64,000 nt of DNA. Origin: Lucifuga dentata. Its lineage: Eukaryota; Chordata; Actinopteri; Ophidiiformes; Bythitidae. Each line of letters starts with the position of its first letter. The stretch's first letter is position 1. Positions 22,954 through 34,435 of this stretch are shown piece after piece. The position numbers were made by a program, and so were the translations under genes. The notes under the pieces were generated by a model. That model saw nothing but the letters and a program-made list of their open reading frames with translations, was not told the DNA's origin and did no database searches. The DNA lies in NCBI GenBank assembly GCA_014773175.1, contig VXCM01003123.1:161120-225119 (forward strand), in the 5' to 3' direction.

Positions 22954-24584
22954 ATATTTATCGTTTTTGTGGCAACAATGCAGTATTAATCATTTGCACC
23001 ATAGTACACATGTGGCAGATACTGTCAGGTATTAGTCAACGGGGGAAACAAAGTTATCAATATCATCAAAACATTGCTTATATCCTTATTTTGCTACATT
23101 TGTCTTTACAGAAACAGTTAAAAACCACTGCAATGACCCTTCCTTACCTTGCACCCACCTCAAGGCTAATTGGCCATACTAATGGTTGCCATGGTTACAC
23201 ACAGTAGGAGGTGTTCTGCAGATGAAGGTGCAATGCAATGTTTGCGAGGATGAGGATGATGATGGTGCATGTTGTCACACGTTTGCCCGTGGCTGCTACT
23301 TTCACAGCAGCCCCAGCATCCTCCACTCATGACCTCCTCACCTTCCCTGGGGAGAACGCTTGCCAGGTGAGAGAAGCACGCAACAGGAATTGGGAGCAGG
23401 TTGGCTGTCCCCTGGGCAAGGTTGTGTTTGGCTGATGCGTTTGTCCTTAAGTTCATTTTATGAATACAGAGCAGCTTATTTTTCCAGCAATGTCATAGTT
23501 GGTACACAATAAGAAGAAGGCCTTAATGAGATTTTACCATCTAATGGTACTTCAAGTTTGCACTGTCATGTTGTATAAGAAAACTCAGAACTCTTTCAGA
23601 GAGTCAGAATATCATCTGTAGTTTAAGTTGAGACAAGTTTTTACGTCATGCAGACTTGGTTTATATAAAGAAAATAATGAAAGTTGATAGATTGCTAATT
23701 TTCCTAAAGTTTGTTTGCACAGAAGATATCTTACTTGATGAATATTTAACACTCTAACCTCCAAAATCAGACAAAATCTGTGACTGCGGGTTCAGTTTCT
23801 TTGAATTGTGCATTGCTTATTGAAGCTTATACATCAAAATGAGCTTAATTTATTTGCAGTGCTATTACAAACCAGAAAACCTTCTTATATTTCCATGAAT
23901 CAACTTTGGAGTCTTGGTGCTGCATGACCACACTGTGTCTGTCTCTCTTGTCTTTCTTCATCATCCATCTCCATCTTGGTGCTCTGTTCTCTACATCTGA
24001 ACATGAGGTGTTATTGTGAAGTTGAATCAAAACTATTGACTCGAATGAAAGGGAGAAAGTTCAGAAGTTTTTTTGTTTGGGGNTGCAAATTGCTATTATT
24101 AGTTTTATATCCGCCATGCTTGCATTGGAACACATTGGTTCTGTTTTACTTGTCAACTCATGCACAGCATAATAAAGGTCGGTTATGTGGTTTGAGACTA
24201 CAACAAGGAGGTGATGGAGAATAACATGCACTCAGGATTAACACACATTTATTATTTATTTATGTTACATGGCATCGACTCTGCGTTGCTCTCCCTCTTC
24301 TCATTAATTTGCAGTTTCATCACGTTTTTAATTTGTCTAAAGTTAATGATCTCTTGCACCTTTTTTTTTTTAATATTTGTAGTGTTTCTAGTGAAACGTT
24401 ACACCACATGGTCTCATATTTGTGCCTGTGTGTTTGTATATTTGTGGTGTGTGTTTGTGGTCGTGTTCTTTCATCATTCTGGTCTTGTATTGCAAGTTTC
24501 AGCTGGGAGACATTAACCCTAAATCTTGACTAAATTTTGCCTGTCTTTTAAGTTTCCTCCTGCTAAAATAATAAATTCCATCCT
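22954..24584. other. Intergenic, no gene seen
   Basis: Unique sequence with the X-box-like motif at 23185 and an isolated N at 24083. No exon recognised on either strand. Confidence 0.5.
23185..23198. promoter_or_regulatory. RFX X-box-like palindrome
   Basis: GTTGCCATGGTTAC differs from the full RFX site GTTGCCATGGCAAC at two positions. Motif match only. Confidence 0.3.
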
Positions 24585-25220
24585 TTAAAGGACCATACTA
24601 GTCATTTTGCATGTTTGAGCCTAATATATTCAATTTTCATACATGTTACANAAAGGACCATACTAGTCATTTTGCATGTTTGAGCCTAATATATTCAATT
24701 TTCATACATGTTACATTTTCAAACATGTTACATGTTTTTATACATGTTAAAAGATAAAACCGTATTCAGCTTTCCTGATATTTTGCAAAATCTCTTAATC
24801 TTTCAAAATCAAATATTCAAGTGATACACCCACCTTAAAAGTCGATGTTTCACCTGCTAATAGTTAAATTTTTCAATAAACTCAAGTCTTCTTTTGGGAC
24901 TATATTCACTGGTGGAGACATACATTCACTCCACACTTTTTATTGCGCTTAACCACTAAAATTACCTAACTTCGAAAAAAACCTGAATACACGTCTTGTT
25001 CATGATGATGGATTACCTATCCCAAGAATGTTTCAAGTATCAACAAGTTGATTTTAATAGCATACCAGAATGAACTGAAACCAATGGCGGTCTGGAAGGT
25101 TGGAAAACATTTTTTAAATCACCGTTCCAGTAGTTGGGGAATGATTGTCAGTAACATCACATGTAAGAAAACTGAATATATAAAGCTCAAACATGCAAAA
25201 TAGCCGTTATAGTCCTTTAA
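24585..25220 (-). mobile_element. TTAAAGGACC MITE copy (contains an assembly artefact)
   Basis: Starts tttaaaggaccatactagtc and ends tagccgttatagtcctttaa. The first 64 bp are repeated on both sides of an N at 24651. Closely resembles the 10.5-kb copy, including the block tcttttgggactatattc. Confidence 0.85.
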
Positions 25221-26390
25221 CTTTTGGGCTTTAGTTAGTGAAATCTTTTTGTGATTCTTTTTGTGTGGAAGCTCATCAGAAAAGGCCAAAGGCTTTGCTT
25301 GGATATCAGCTCTCAAGCTGTGACTAACCATCTCTCTCTCTGTGTGACTGATCGGTGATGTTCTAGGAGCTCTTGTATGATGTGTTTCCCTGCGTGGGCT
25401 TTTAGGAAACAACAGCACGGTTTATTCATCGAGAAGAGCTTCAATGACTCATAAGACCATTCACAGACCCTGTATAGAAGGAAAATCCAGCCAAATGAAA
25501 TAAGAGAGACACTACAATAGTTCTGCGTTGAGCTCGGTGAGGCTTTATAGTAGTGGTTGGCAGAACTAGGTTGCTTCATATGGAAGCAACTACTTTGGGA
25601 CTCTATGTCTCGATTTCTGACATACCCCATAAGCGATTAAATTCCTCTGAAGTTACTTTGAGCTATACACTCGAGAGCCCTGACATCATTAATCCATTAA
25701 ACTTTAAATTCCACTGGATTTTGTAGCCCTCCTGCTCCGACGTTAGCAGTTCAGTGCATTTCTGTGTCAGTTCACTGGCTTGAAATTAATTTCTAGGCTA
25801 ATTTAGTAATTGCATGGCAAAGCTTTTTATCTCTGCGGAGGATAAGCTGCATCACACAGCCGCTATACTGCAGGCAGGTTTGACGTATGCAATTATTTTT
25901 CACGCTGCAGCGCAAGCTCATAGCACTTTGCACCAGTACTAGTCCACCCGTAACACCTTGTGCATGGGCAAATAAATAACTCAAGTGTGTCGAGACAGCA
26001 TGAAATAGGCATTTTCTAGTCAACCTTTGAAATCCTAATTACTCAACACTTCATGCTGTGACCCATCACTGCGGGAAAGCCTCCATCACGACGTTGACTA
26101 AAACATGATAATTTGCACAAGCTTTTAACCACTTCCTCTGAATGTCTCCTCTAGCTGTGAACGCTGTAATATACAGGATGGCTGCTGGGGATAAGTGCTT
26201 GATTCAGATCTGCTGTCTGCTTTGCCCATTATGGCTGAGCTCCTCTGACGCTGATGAAGCGGCTGCGTCTTTCATACGCTGTCATGGCCGTGTCTGCATG
26301 TGTGTAAAAACTCTGAACATTGGCGTTATGGGCGGTCTGGAGGAGGGGGGAAAGTGTTAGCATATGTGATGTGATGTGTGACTCTCATAA

Positions 26391-26439
<49 letters not shown>

Positions 26440-27604
26440 GCCCCCTTCTATCTGCCAGTTAACTACCATGACTCACAGTCTTCCTTTGTTGCCCTCTTCG
26501 CGCTCAGGGAGGACGATCCTGTCCGATCACGTCTGACATTTCCACCCTCTGAGCATGATTTCCCCTTAAAGACGTTAGTATGGTACCAGCGTATCACCCA
26601 AAAAACATGGCGTCTCTTCATCAAAGCATCCATCAGCTCACAGGCTCTGAAAAAACACGACAGTATTTGAAATGTAGCATCAGTGCAGTTGTGACACTGA
26701 CTGGCATTAGACTAAATTACCAGTGTTCAGTGAGAGATAATAGCAGTATTGCTAGTCGATGTTTTCATGATACTTTCTGCACGCCTGCATATGCACGAAG
26801 CCCATCTACCAGCTGAGAAGTGCATCTCTTTCCTACCTGGCACACAGGAAGATGAGGTGCACCCTGCTATCATGGCTTACACACTCACGCACGGACACAC
26901 GCACGCATGCTTTCCTGAGGTGTGAAACATGCGATAATGGCATGTCATCACATGTCACTTTTGACAGTCTTTGCTCTCCTGCTGCTTATAAATATGTGAT
27001 TATTGTCACAAAGGTATGAACAACAGAGAGAAGGCTGACAGATGGTGAGGGAAGGTGTTCCATTCTCGCACAATCCACAAAACTCACAATATGCCAGCTA
27101 GATATTTTAATAAATTATGACATCTTGGGCATTTAGCCATATTAAAAAAAAATCATCAACATATTTTCCCTATTTACTGTGATATCTTTAGAATGTGCAG
27201 GCTGGCTTACATATCAAAGGATATTGTGCTGTGATCTGGCGATAATGCTCACGGTGAGATCTGGGGTCTTTGTTTTGGGCTTTACAGGTGGTCATGTGTG
27301 TTTTCTCTGCCATCATCCTTAATCATCCCTAATCCTCATGCAGCTGTACACACACAGTCACAGTGCATAATCCCTCCATGACTCAATTGTGTGTGGAAAT
27401 AAAGACATGTTACCTATGAAGGGGAGATCACAACGGGGCAGAGTGTGTTGTTGGTTTTTGTTTTTTGTTTTTTTTTTGNGGGGGAATAAATGCTCACTTG
27501 CTGGTACACTCTCTTTGGATGGAGTCCAACATTGCATTGCTCCTGTTAATAGCAAAGGAGTGACATGAAACATAGAATTTTAATTCTTGGAAGAGGAAGT
27601 CATA
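25221..27604. other. Intergenic, no gene seen
   Basis: Mostly unique sequence with a (CT)n run at 26396-26436 and an isolated N at 27479 within a T/G homopolymer. Short open frames here are not supported by any recognisable domain. Confidence 0.5.
26396..26436. repeat. (CT)n microsatellite
   Basis: Twenty dinucleotide units. Confidence 0.95.
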
Positions 27605-27958
27605 GGCGGTGCAGTGTCTTAGCGGTTAGCACTGTTGCCTCATAGTAAGGAGGTCTTGAGTTTGAATCTGTCCTGGTTATTTCCCACAGCCCAAAAACAT
27701 GCAGGTTAGGTGTTTGCCTCTCAGATAGATAGGCTCCAGCCCTCCTGGAAGCCTGAATAGGATAAGTATTATAGAGAACGGATGGATGGAAACTCTAAAT
27801 TGCCTGTCAGTGTAAATGTGAGTGTGAATGAGTTGGTCTGTCCGTGTGTCATTTCCCTGTGATTGGTGATCTGTCCGGGATGTATCATCCTTCTTGCTCA
27901 CTGAATGCTGGGACATGCTCCAGTCACGGATGGTGGGATCATAGATGGATGGGTGGAA
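27605..27958 (+). mobile_element. tRNA-headed SINE-like retroposon, rearranged
   Basis: The head ggcggtgcagtgtcttagcg, gttagcactgttgcctcata contains tRNA-like box A (cttagcggttagc) and box B (gagtttgaatct) sequences. The body has the common fish blocks ccaaaaacatgcaggttagg, aactctaaattgcctgtcag and a GGATGGATGG motif. The block taggctccagccctcctgga appears before the actctaaattg block, the reverse of the usual order, so this copy is rearranged or chimeric. Confidence 0.65.
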
Positions 27959-28469
27959 GGGGTTATTGGATAGAACATGGTGTCATTTAACAACCACTGC
28001 TTTTCCTCAGGATGTAAGAACTTTTTTTCATGTCTGTGGTTTTTGCAGAATTTATAACCGAAGAAAGACGGAATCTAAATTAAACCAGGAAAAAGGAAAA
28101 AAAAATGACCAAAACATATATTTAATACTTTCAGCTATCATGACAATGCTGTAGTTGATAATATCACAGAGGGATTTGCTGTTTAGATACCATGCACAGC
28201 CTGGTTGCTTTGAACCACCACAGGCCTGCAGCTACTGACCCAGCCTGCATCTGTCAGCCTGACATGGCCTGTATTTTCACTCTTGCTTGGCTGGATTGTG
28301 CACCAGCTTAGATAATGAATAGTCGACCCAAGGGGGACAATTAACTTCTTAATGTGTCTGATCTGACAGACATTGGCTCTGGTGAGAGGAAATACTGCAG
28401 AGGAGTGTGTACTGCCATGTTGAGGACATGTAACTGTAAAGTTGGTGCTCTGAAACAGAAAGAATTGAC

Positions 28470-29092
28470 CTTAAAGGGACAGTACTGGCGATTTTGCATG
28501 TTTGAGCCTAATATATAGAACCCACATACATCCTATGTTACTGACAAGCATTTTCCAAAATACAGCAGCAGTAAATATTAGCAATGTTTTTCCTACCTTA
28601 CAGACTGCCATTGATTTCAGTTCATTTGAGTGCACTATTAAAAATCAATTTGACTTGAAACATGATTGAGATAAGTAATCCAATGCAGAAAACATTATGT
28701 TTTTTTTTTTTTTTTTTTTTTTTTTGTCAAAGTAACTTTATTTAACCAATCCAACACAGAGCTACACAAAACCAATATATGTCTCCATCAGGAAATGTAG
28801 TCCCAGGACAAGACGCTTTTACCAAAACATTTTTTAAAATGTCCCTTCTATCATATGTGTTATAGGTGAAACATTAAATTTTAAGGTGGGTGTGTCACCT
28901 GAACATTTGATTGTAAAGATTCGGGGATTTTGCAAAGTAACAGGAAAACTAAAATACAGTTTTATGTTTTGAAAAATGTTTGTCAGTAACATCACTTGTA
29001 TGTGGGTTATATTTACTGGGATTAAACATGTAAAATCGCTGGTTTTGTATGTTTAATTAGCAGCATGTTGATGTAAGAGATGGTCCTTTAAA
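28470..29092 (+). mobile_element. TTAAAGGACC MITE copy
   Basis: Starts ttaaagggacagtactggcg and ends gatggtcctttaa. About 36 bp of unrelated sequence sits just inside the right terminus after aaatcgctggttttg. Internal T25 run at 28700-28726. Confidence 0.85.
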
Positions 29093-30640
29093 AAAGCGAG
29101 CCGGCTTTATCTCTCAGTTGTATAGGCAACATGAAGCCAGTGTGTGCTAGAGAACTGCTGTCTGAACATTTTGCACAGTTCATCCCCGCAGATTCCCACT
29201 GCACTTAATGTAACACTCAAAGCTAGCAGCTGCCTGGAGGAGCTGAATCCGGTTCCTCCAAATGTCTTTGTCTTGAAACCCCTTGACACCCTGATAAAGC
29301 AAAAAGCTGGGTACGAGTTTTAATCAAAAAGAGAATACTGAATTTGTGGAATTTGAAAATATGCCTCTCAAACAAAATGCTCCAAATCCTCTTTGATATG
29401 GAAAACCTCACGCTCCTCCCTCCCTCCTTCATGAATTAAATTATTTTTCCTGTCTGTACACTTGAGCAGCCCCAGGCACTCTGACCCTCATTACATGAGT
29501 TGCACATAGAATAAGAGAGAAAAGTCTCCATGTCATTTTATTTGCCCGAATCTGTGACAGGACAGCAGCGTAGAGTTGACAATGTTAAATAGGTTGTGAG
29601 GAATTCAGGAGGTTATATAAAGGATAATTAACAATTCATTCTAATTATTAATTACTGTGTGGAGCATAATTTATGGTGTGTGCATCCACTTATGTTAAAG
29701 CCCTGTAGCTAAAAATCGAGCTGCTCTTGCTGTTAGAAAATAATTAAAAGTTCCTTAATACCTTAAGGAGGAAGATTTCTCTGTTCTTCTCTGAAAACTG
29801 AGTCGGTGATGTGCAAAACAAGATACATGACATCACAAATCAGAGGAAGCCAATCACAATCATGAATGTGCAGACATGAAACATAATTAGCATTAGCTCT
29901 TGTTTTAAATGATTAAAGGCTACGTGGGGAAGTCATAGAAAAATCACTCTAACTACACAGTGTCACATTAAATAAGCACTATAATAATTGAAGCTCATTC
30001 ATAAAGCGTTCGCTGTGTTAATAAGCACACCGGTGTCCCTTTAGCACCATGTTTATGTAAAGGAACGGCAATGAAAATCGGCACGTTAATGAGCTGCTAC
30101 ATCTAAGCTTCCTCTGGTGTTGAAGCAAAATGGATGTGTCAAATTGGTAAAGGAAGGCTAAATTCTCTGCTTTAGAGCTCTGCATTTTAAGAGAGGAGGT
30201 ACAGAAAGCCATAACTGCATCCAGACACTGCAGGAAGTCCTGGTGCACAGGGGTGGGGTCGGGCTGTGAGACGCAGAGCACAGAGTTGATGCTTGAGGAA
30301 GAGGCCATCAAAATCAAATCAAATCTTGACTGAATGAGTGGGTTTATATATCAAATGTATTGATTACAAACACATTTGAGGCAAATCCAGTTTAAAACAT
30401 CACTCAGATTTGATAATGATGAAATGTAATCAGACTGATGTGGCTCTAAATTTTTGCAAGTCTGTATTTTCTGAATAGCTTACCTGACATGCAAATAAGG
30501 AAATAATGCATCTTACAAGACAAACAATAAAAGATGCCAATAACAGGCATATATGAATGAGGGAACATGGTTGCACGATGCTATTTGCCCTTACCAACAC
30601 CTTAAACATGCTGCAGTGTTTTATGAATTGCCTCTATGTA
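29093..30640. other. Intergenic, no gene seen
   Basis: Unique AT-rich sequence without recognised repeats or exons. Confidence 0.45.
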
Positions 30641-30952
30641 AGTCAGTAAGTAAAAATTTATTTCTATAGCACCTTTCAAGACAGGCATCACACAGTGCTT
30701 TACAAAAATAACAAGGCATAACAAAATTAAAACAACTTAAATTAAGAATCAAATAAAAATAATTAAAATAAAAATAGGGTGTAAAGCATAACAATCAAAT
30801 AAAAATATCAAGGTAATAGGGTTCAGTAGTCCTATGCAAAAGCTGATGGCTGCTTTGTGTGGCTGTGTTAGAAGGTTATAAGAATAGAGGTGCATTTAAA
30901 CTTTTTCTAATAGTCTATTGAGTTTATTGTAAAAAAAAAAAAAAAAAAAAAG
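30641..30952 (+). repeat. Dispersed repeat, TTTCTATAGCACCTTTCAAG type
   Basis: aaaatttatttctatagcac, ctttcaagacaggcatcaca, cagtgctttacaaaaataac, followed by A-rich simple sequence and an A20 run. The opening matches a frequent fish interspersed repeat (tatagcacctttcaag..cacaaagtgctt). Class not assigned. Confidence 0.5.
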
Positions 30953-31239
30953 ATCGTAGTTGGTAAAATAGTCAGTCTATTTGTGAATAATTTGTTTTCT
31001 TATGTGCCTGTGAGCTGCCTGAGCTTCTCAGCAGAGACCATTTTAGCTTTTCCTTTATCCAGGTTAGAGATTAAAGGTGAGTGTTGCGTTTATCATCAGG
31101 GCACCTAAAGGCTCTGTTTGCCTGAGGAGCTCAAAGTGCCAGAGTCAGTAACTCCTCTGAAATCACATCTTAATACTTAGTTTTATCAGGGTGCTTCTTT
31201 GAGTTGTTTGTTATCTGTTGCATTGTTACTTATTTAATT

Positions 31240-31771
31240 ATTACCTCAGCCCAAGAAGGCAATAATTAACGTCATGTGTTCATCTGTGTCTGTTGGTTTG
31301 TTTGTTCGTTCGTTAGCAGGAATAATTTTGAGTTGACAGAATTGGTGAATGCGTGGCACACAGTTCAGGTAAAAACCCATTAAATTTTAGTGCTGATCCA
31401 GATCTGGGTGCTGCTCCAGGATTTTTAAAAATGATTTATTAACATTAGGACTATTTTCAGCATTTTCTTTGAAAATAATAGGAAAATATACAGACATGTT
31501 TATTATGCCTTGATAGGCTATCAGCAGTTGCAATTTGGTCTGGATAAGGGATGGAGGATAATACAGCAACCACTAATGTGTTGCTGAGATGTTGCTGATT
31601 CAGTAGCATTCAGATCATTTTGATATATCTTTAACTGATCCAGAAAGAATGTTTACTGTAATCATTTATTTTCTATTTAGGCCAGTATATGAAAACAAGA
31701 CTAACTTTGTCTAGGCTTGTTCGGCCTTGGTGGAGACATCCATACCCTTCTAGAAAGCCCCTTCTAGTTAA
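31240..31771 (+). repeat. Dispersed teleost repeat, second copy of the 10.1-kb family
   Basis: Shares ttacctcagcccaagaaggc, gtctgttggtttgtttgttc, gttagcaggaataattttga, acccattaaattttagtgct and ccagatctgggtgctgctcc with the family. Ends ggccttggtggagacatcca. Confidence 0.55.
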
Positions 31772-32086
31772 TTATACCTTATACCCTTTATTATATAAAT
31801 AAATATTAGCATATATCATCATCATCATCTTTTTTTATGTGTGGTAACAGCACAGAACAGCCACATTAGTGTTTTTATTAAGGCTAGAGAAATGGTTTTA
31901 TTTTTGGAAAGCAGAAGTTTGTCATGTTTCTGAGCTCTGCTCTGTCTGATGCTCCAGATTGTGAGACACTCTGGAGTTTGTTGGCTGCAGCATATGGCCG
32001 CCTTTCGCTCCGCTGTGTGGACTCTTTAATTAGCCTAGTGGTCCAAAGGAGGTTACTGCAGGGAAGGAAACAAAAATTAAGTGAAC

Positions 32087-32088
<2 letters not shown>

Positions 32089-32135
<47 letters not shown>
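32089..32135. repeat. (GA)n microsatellite
   Basis: 23 uninterrupted units. Confidence 0.95.
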
Positions 32136-32138
<3 letters not shown>

Positions 32139-32260
32139 TGGGGTTTTGTAGGATGTTGGGGGCTTTTCTACCCTGAGCACAATATGTTATGTAATTCTGT
32201 GCTTAATTATGTAAGGGATCAATAGTGTAACTGTATGAGGGCTCAAGTTCCCTCCCTATC

Positions 32261-32284
32261 CACACACACACACACACACACACA
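32261..32284. repeat. (CA)12 microsatellite
   Basis: Twelve CA units. Confidence 0.95.
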
Positions 32285-33177
32285 TGCTAATCATTGTTCT
32301 CTGAAGTTCACAGCTAATTGTTTCTCAGGAGAGGTGCCTGCATCCTCTGCAGCCCCTGCTGTGCACACAGCCGTGCTCTTTCATGCTGCTTTGTGAAGGA
32401 TTCACAGCTTTATTAGGCAGTTTCCACTTTTTAGCATTAAAGACATGGGTCAGCCATAATTATTCTTCTATCTAAGAAATATCAAACAGAAAACATCTAC
32501 TTTCACTTTAAGGCTTGTGTCGTGTTTATTTAATGTACCTATGTGTTCGTGGTCACAGTTGGGTGACCCATTATTATAATGATGGCGTTGTGTTGGATGT
32601 TTTTATCATCTTTACTCTTAATGACAGGTTTTGCACTTTTGTTTGGACCTCATGCCTCATTGACCCAAGCTCATAAACTCAAAGAAAAATAATTTTTGGA
32701 ATATTTTCTCGATAGCAAATATGAGGGTAAATATTATGCTACTCATCACAGATATTGTGCTGCATTCTCTTGATAAATGTTGTTTGAAAATAGTTTGTGT
32801 GTGCGTGCATGTGTGCTATATGTGCAAATGCATACATGTGGAGGTCTGGGAGTGAATGGGACATATTTATACTTTTTGTTATTATCCTTCATGTTTATAG
32901 TATAATATCGTAGGGAGTTTGTGTTGAATATTGTGAAACTGTGAAAACGAGTTTGATGCCTCCAGAAATATATCGAACAAGACAAACCCATAAATCCTGA
33001 AGTGACCTGAAAGCTTCTTTTTCGGTAAGTTCGTTATTTCTGTAACACATTAACGCATTTGAATTTAGCCGGCTATACACCTGGTTAGACACACCCACCC
33101 AGTACAAAGCTAGTGAGTGAGTGTTTACCATCTGTGGCATTAACTGCAGATGCATCCATTTCCTTTGGCTGGTTATT
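32285..33177. other. Intergenic, no gene seen
   Basis: Unique sequence between the CA repeat and the foldback element. No exon recognised. Confidence 0.45.
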
Positions 33178-33392
33178 TACACTGTAAAATGTGACAAGTT
33201 GATCTTACTTAAAAAAAAATCTATAGGAAACCGATTGCTTTGAAAAAGGTAAGTAAAGGGAACTATTAGTCTTAAGTTATGTTTACTTTATCTCTACTTG
33301 AACTTTAGACTAATAGTTCTATTTGCTTACCTTTCAAAGTAATCGATTTAGATTTTTTTAAGTAAGATCAACTTGACACATTTTACAGTGTA
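33178..33392. mobile_element. 211-bp foldback MITE flanked by TA
   Basis: Two arms of about 95 bp are near-perfect inverted copies: CACTGTAAAATGTG and GTTGATCTTACTT on the left match CAACTTGACACATTTTACAGTG and AAGTAAGATCAAC on the right. The flanking dinucleotide is TA on both sides, as expected from a TA target duplication. No coding capacity. As single-stranded RNA it would fold into a long hairpin. Confidence 0.85.
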
Positions 33393-33949
33393 TGACCAGC
33401 ACCACAGATGCACAAAAGTTATGAGTTATCTAAAATTCAGCAGACTAAGACAAACCAAGAGCCGTGTCTGAATGATATCATGAAGTCTTAGTGGTTCTCA
33501 AACTCTGGTACGTACACCAGCTGTGGCACTTGAAGCGGACCTGGTAGTATGCCAGATGACTCTCACAGAATCAACTTGAATTTTTGGGGATTCTGTTGTT
33601 GTGGCAAATTTTTCCACAAATGCCATGAACTGGCAGTTTTCTTTTCAACTGAATATCTACAGTATAAAGTATCAGAAAGGCACAGAGGAACGTGACACCT
33701 GTCAAAACTGAGAAATAGCTGTTCCCTGCATTTCTACTCCTGCTGCTGCATCAGGAAGGCTGTGTTTCTTTCTCAGCATAGAGAAAGTGAAGATCAGAGG
33801 CTTTCCGTCTTCTCACATCCCACTTTTATTTTTCATCTTTGTCTTTGTTCCTCACTTTTGCTCTCTCTTGCACTGTTTCATCTCTCGTTTGCACTCCCTC
33901 TTCCCCTCATCTTTGCTCACTTTTACACTCTTGTGTTCTGTTTTTTTCT

Positions 33950-33950
<1 letters not shown>

Positions 33951-33992
<42 letters not shown>
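33951..33992. repeat. (CT)21 microsatellite
   Basis: Uninterrupted dinucleotide run. Confidence 0.95.
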
Positions 33993-33995
<3 letters not shown>

Positions 33996-34349
33996 CAGCT
34001 GCTCTGGGATTGTCCCTCATCATCCTTACATCAAAAAATATCCTCCTCCTCACTGTCCTTGCATTCTCTCATCTCGACCATGTAATATTAAAGTCAGAGG
34101 GGACAGCTGGTGAGTCCATCCACATTGAAGGAAAGAGATGGAGAGAACAGGAGAGGAGGAAAGTGATGTCGCATACAGCCCAGCCAGTGAGATGAATGCA
34201 CTTTGACTAAATCTCCCCTTTAGCCACTTATTATTATTCAGAAGGTCCAAACCACTGCTCTAAAATGGAAGAGAAAATGTGAGCATTTGCAGGGAGTCAA
34301 AAACAGGGATGAGAATATGATCTGGCTCGTAAGTCTCCCTAAAATTAAT

Positions 34350-34435
34350 TAACCGTTAATGTGTGGGTCTGTAAAGCCCCTTAAACCATTGTATGTGATA
34401 TTTGGGCTTTACAAATAAACTTGACTTGACTTAAA
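34350..34435 (+). repeat. LINE-like 3' tail
   Basis: ttaaaccattgtatgtgata, tttgggctttacaaataaac followed by ttgacttgactt. The ending gggctttayaaataaa-ttgacttgac is a common fish LINE or SINE 3' terminus. Only the tail is present. Confidence 0.45.
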
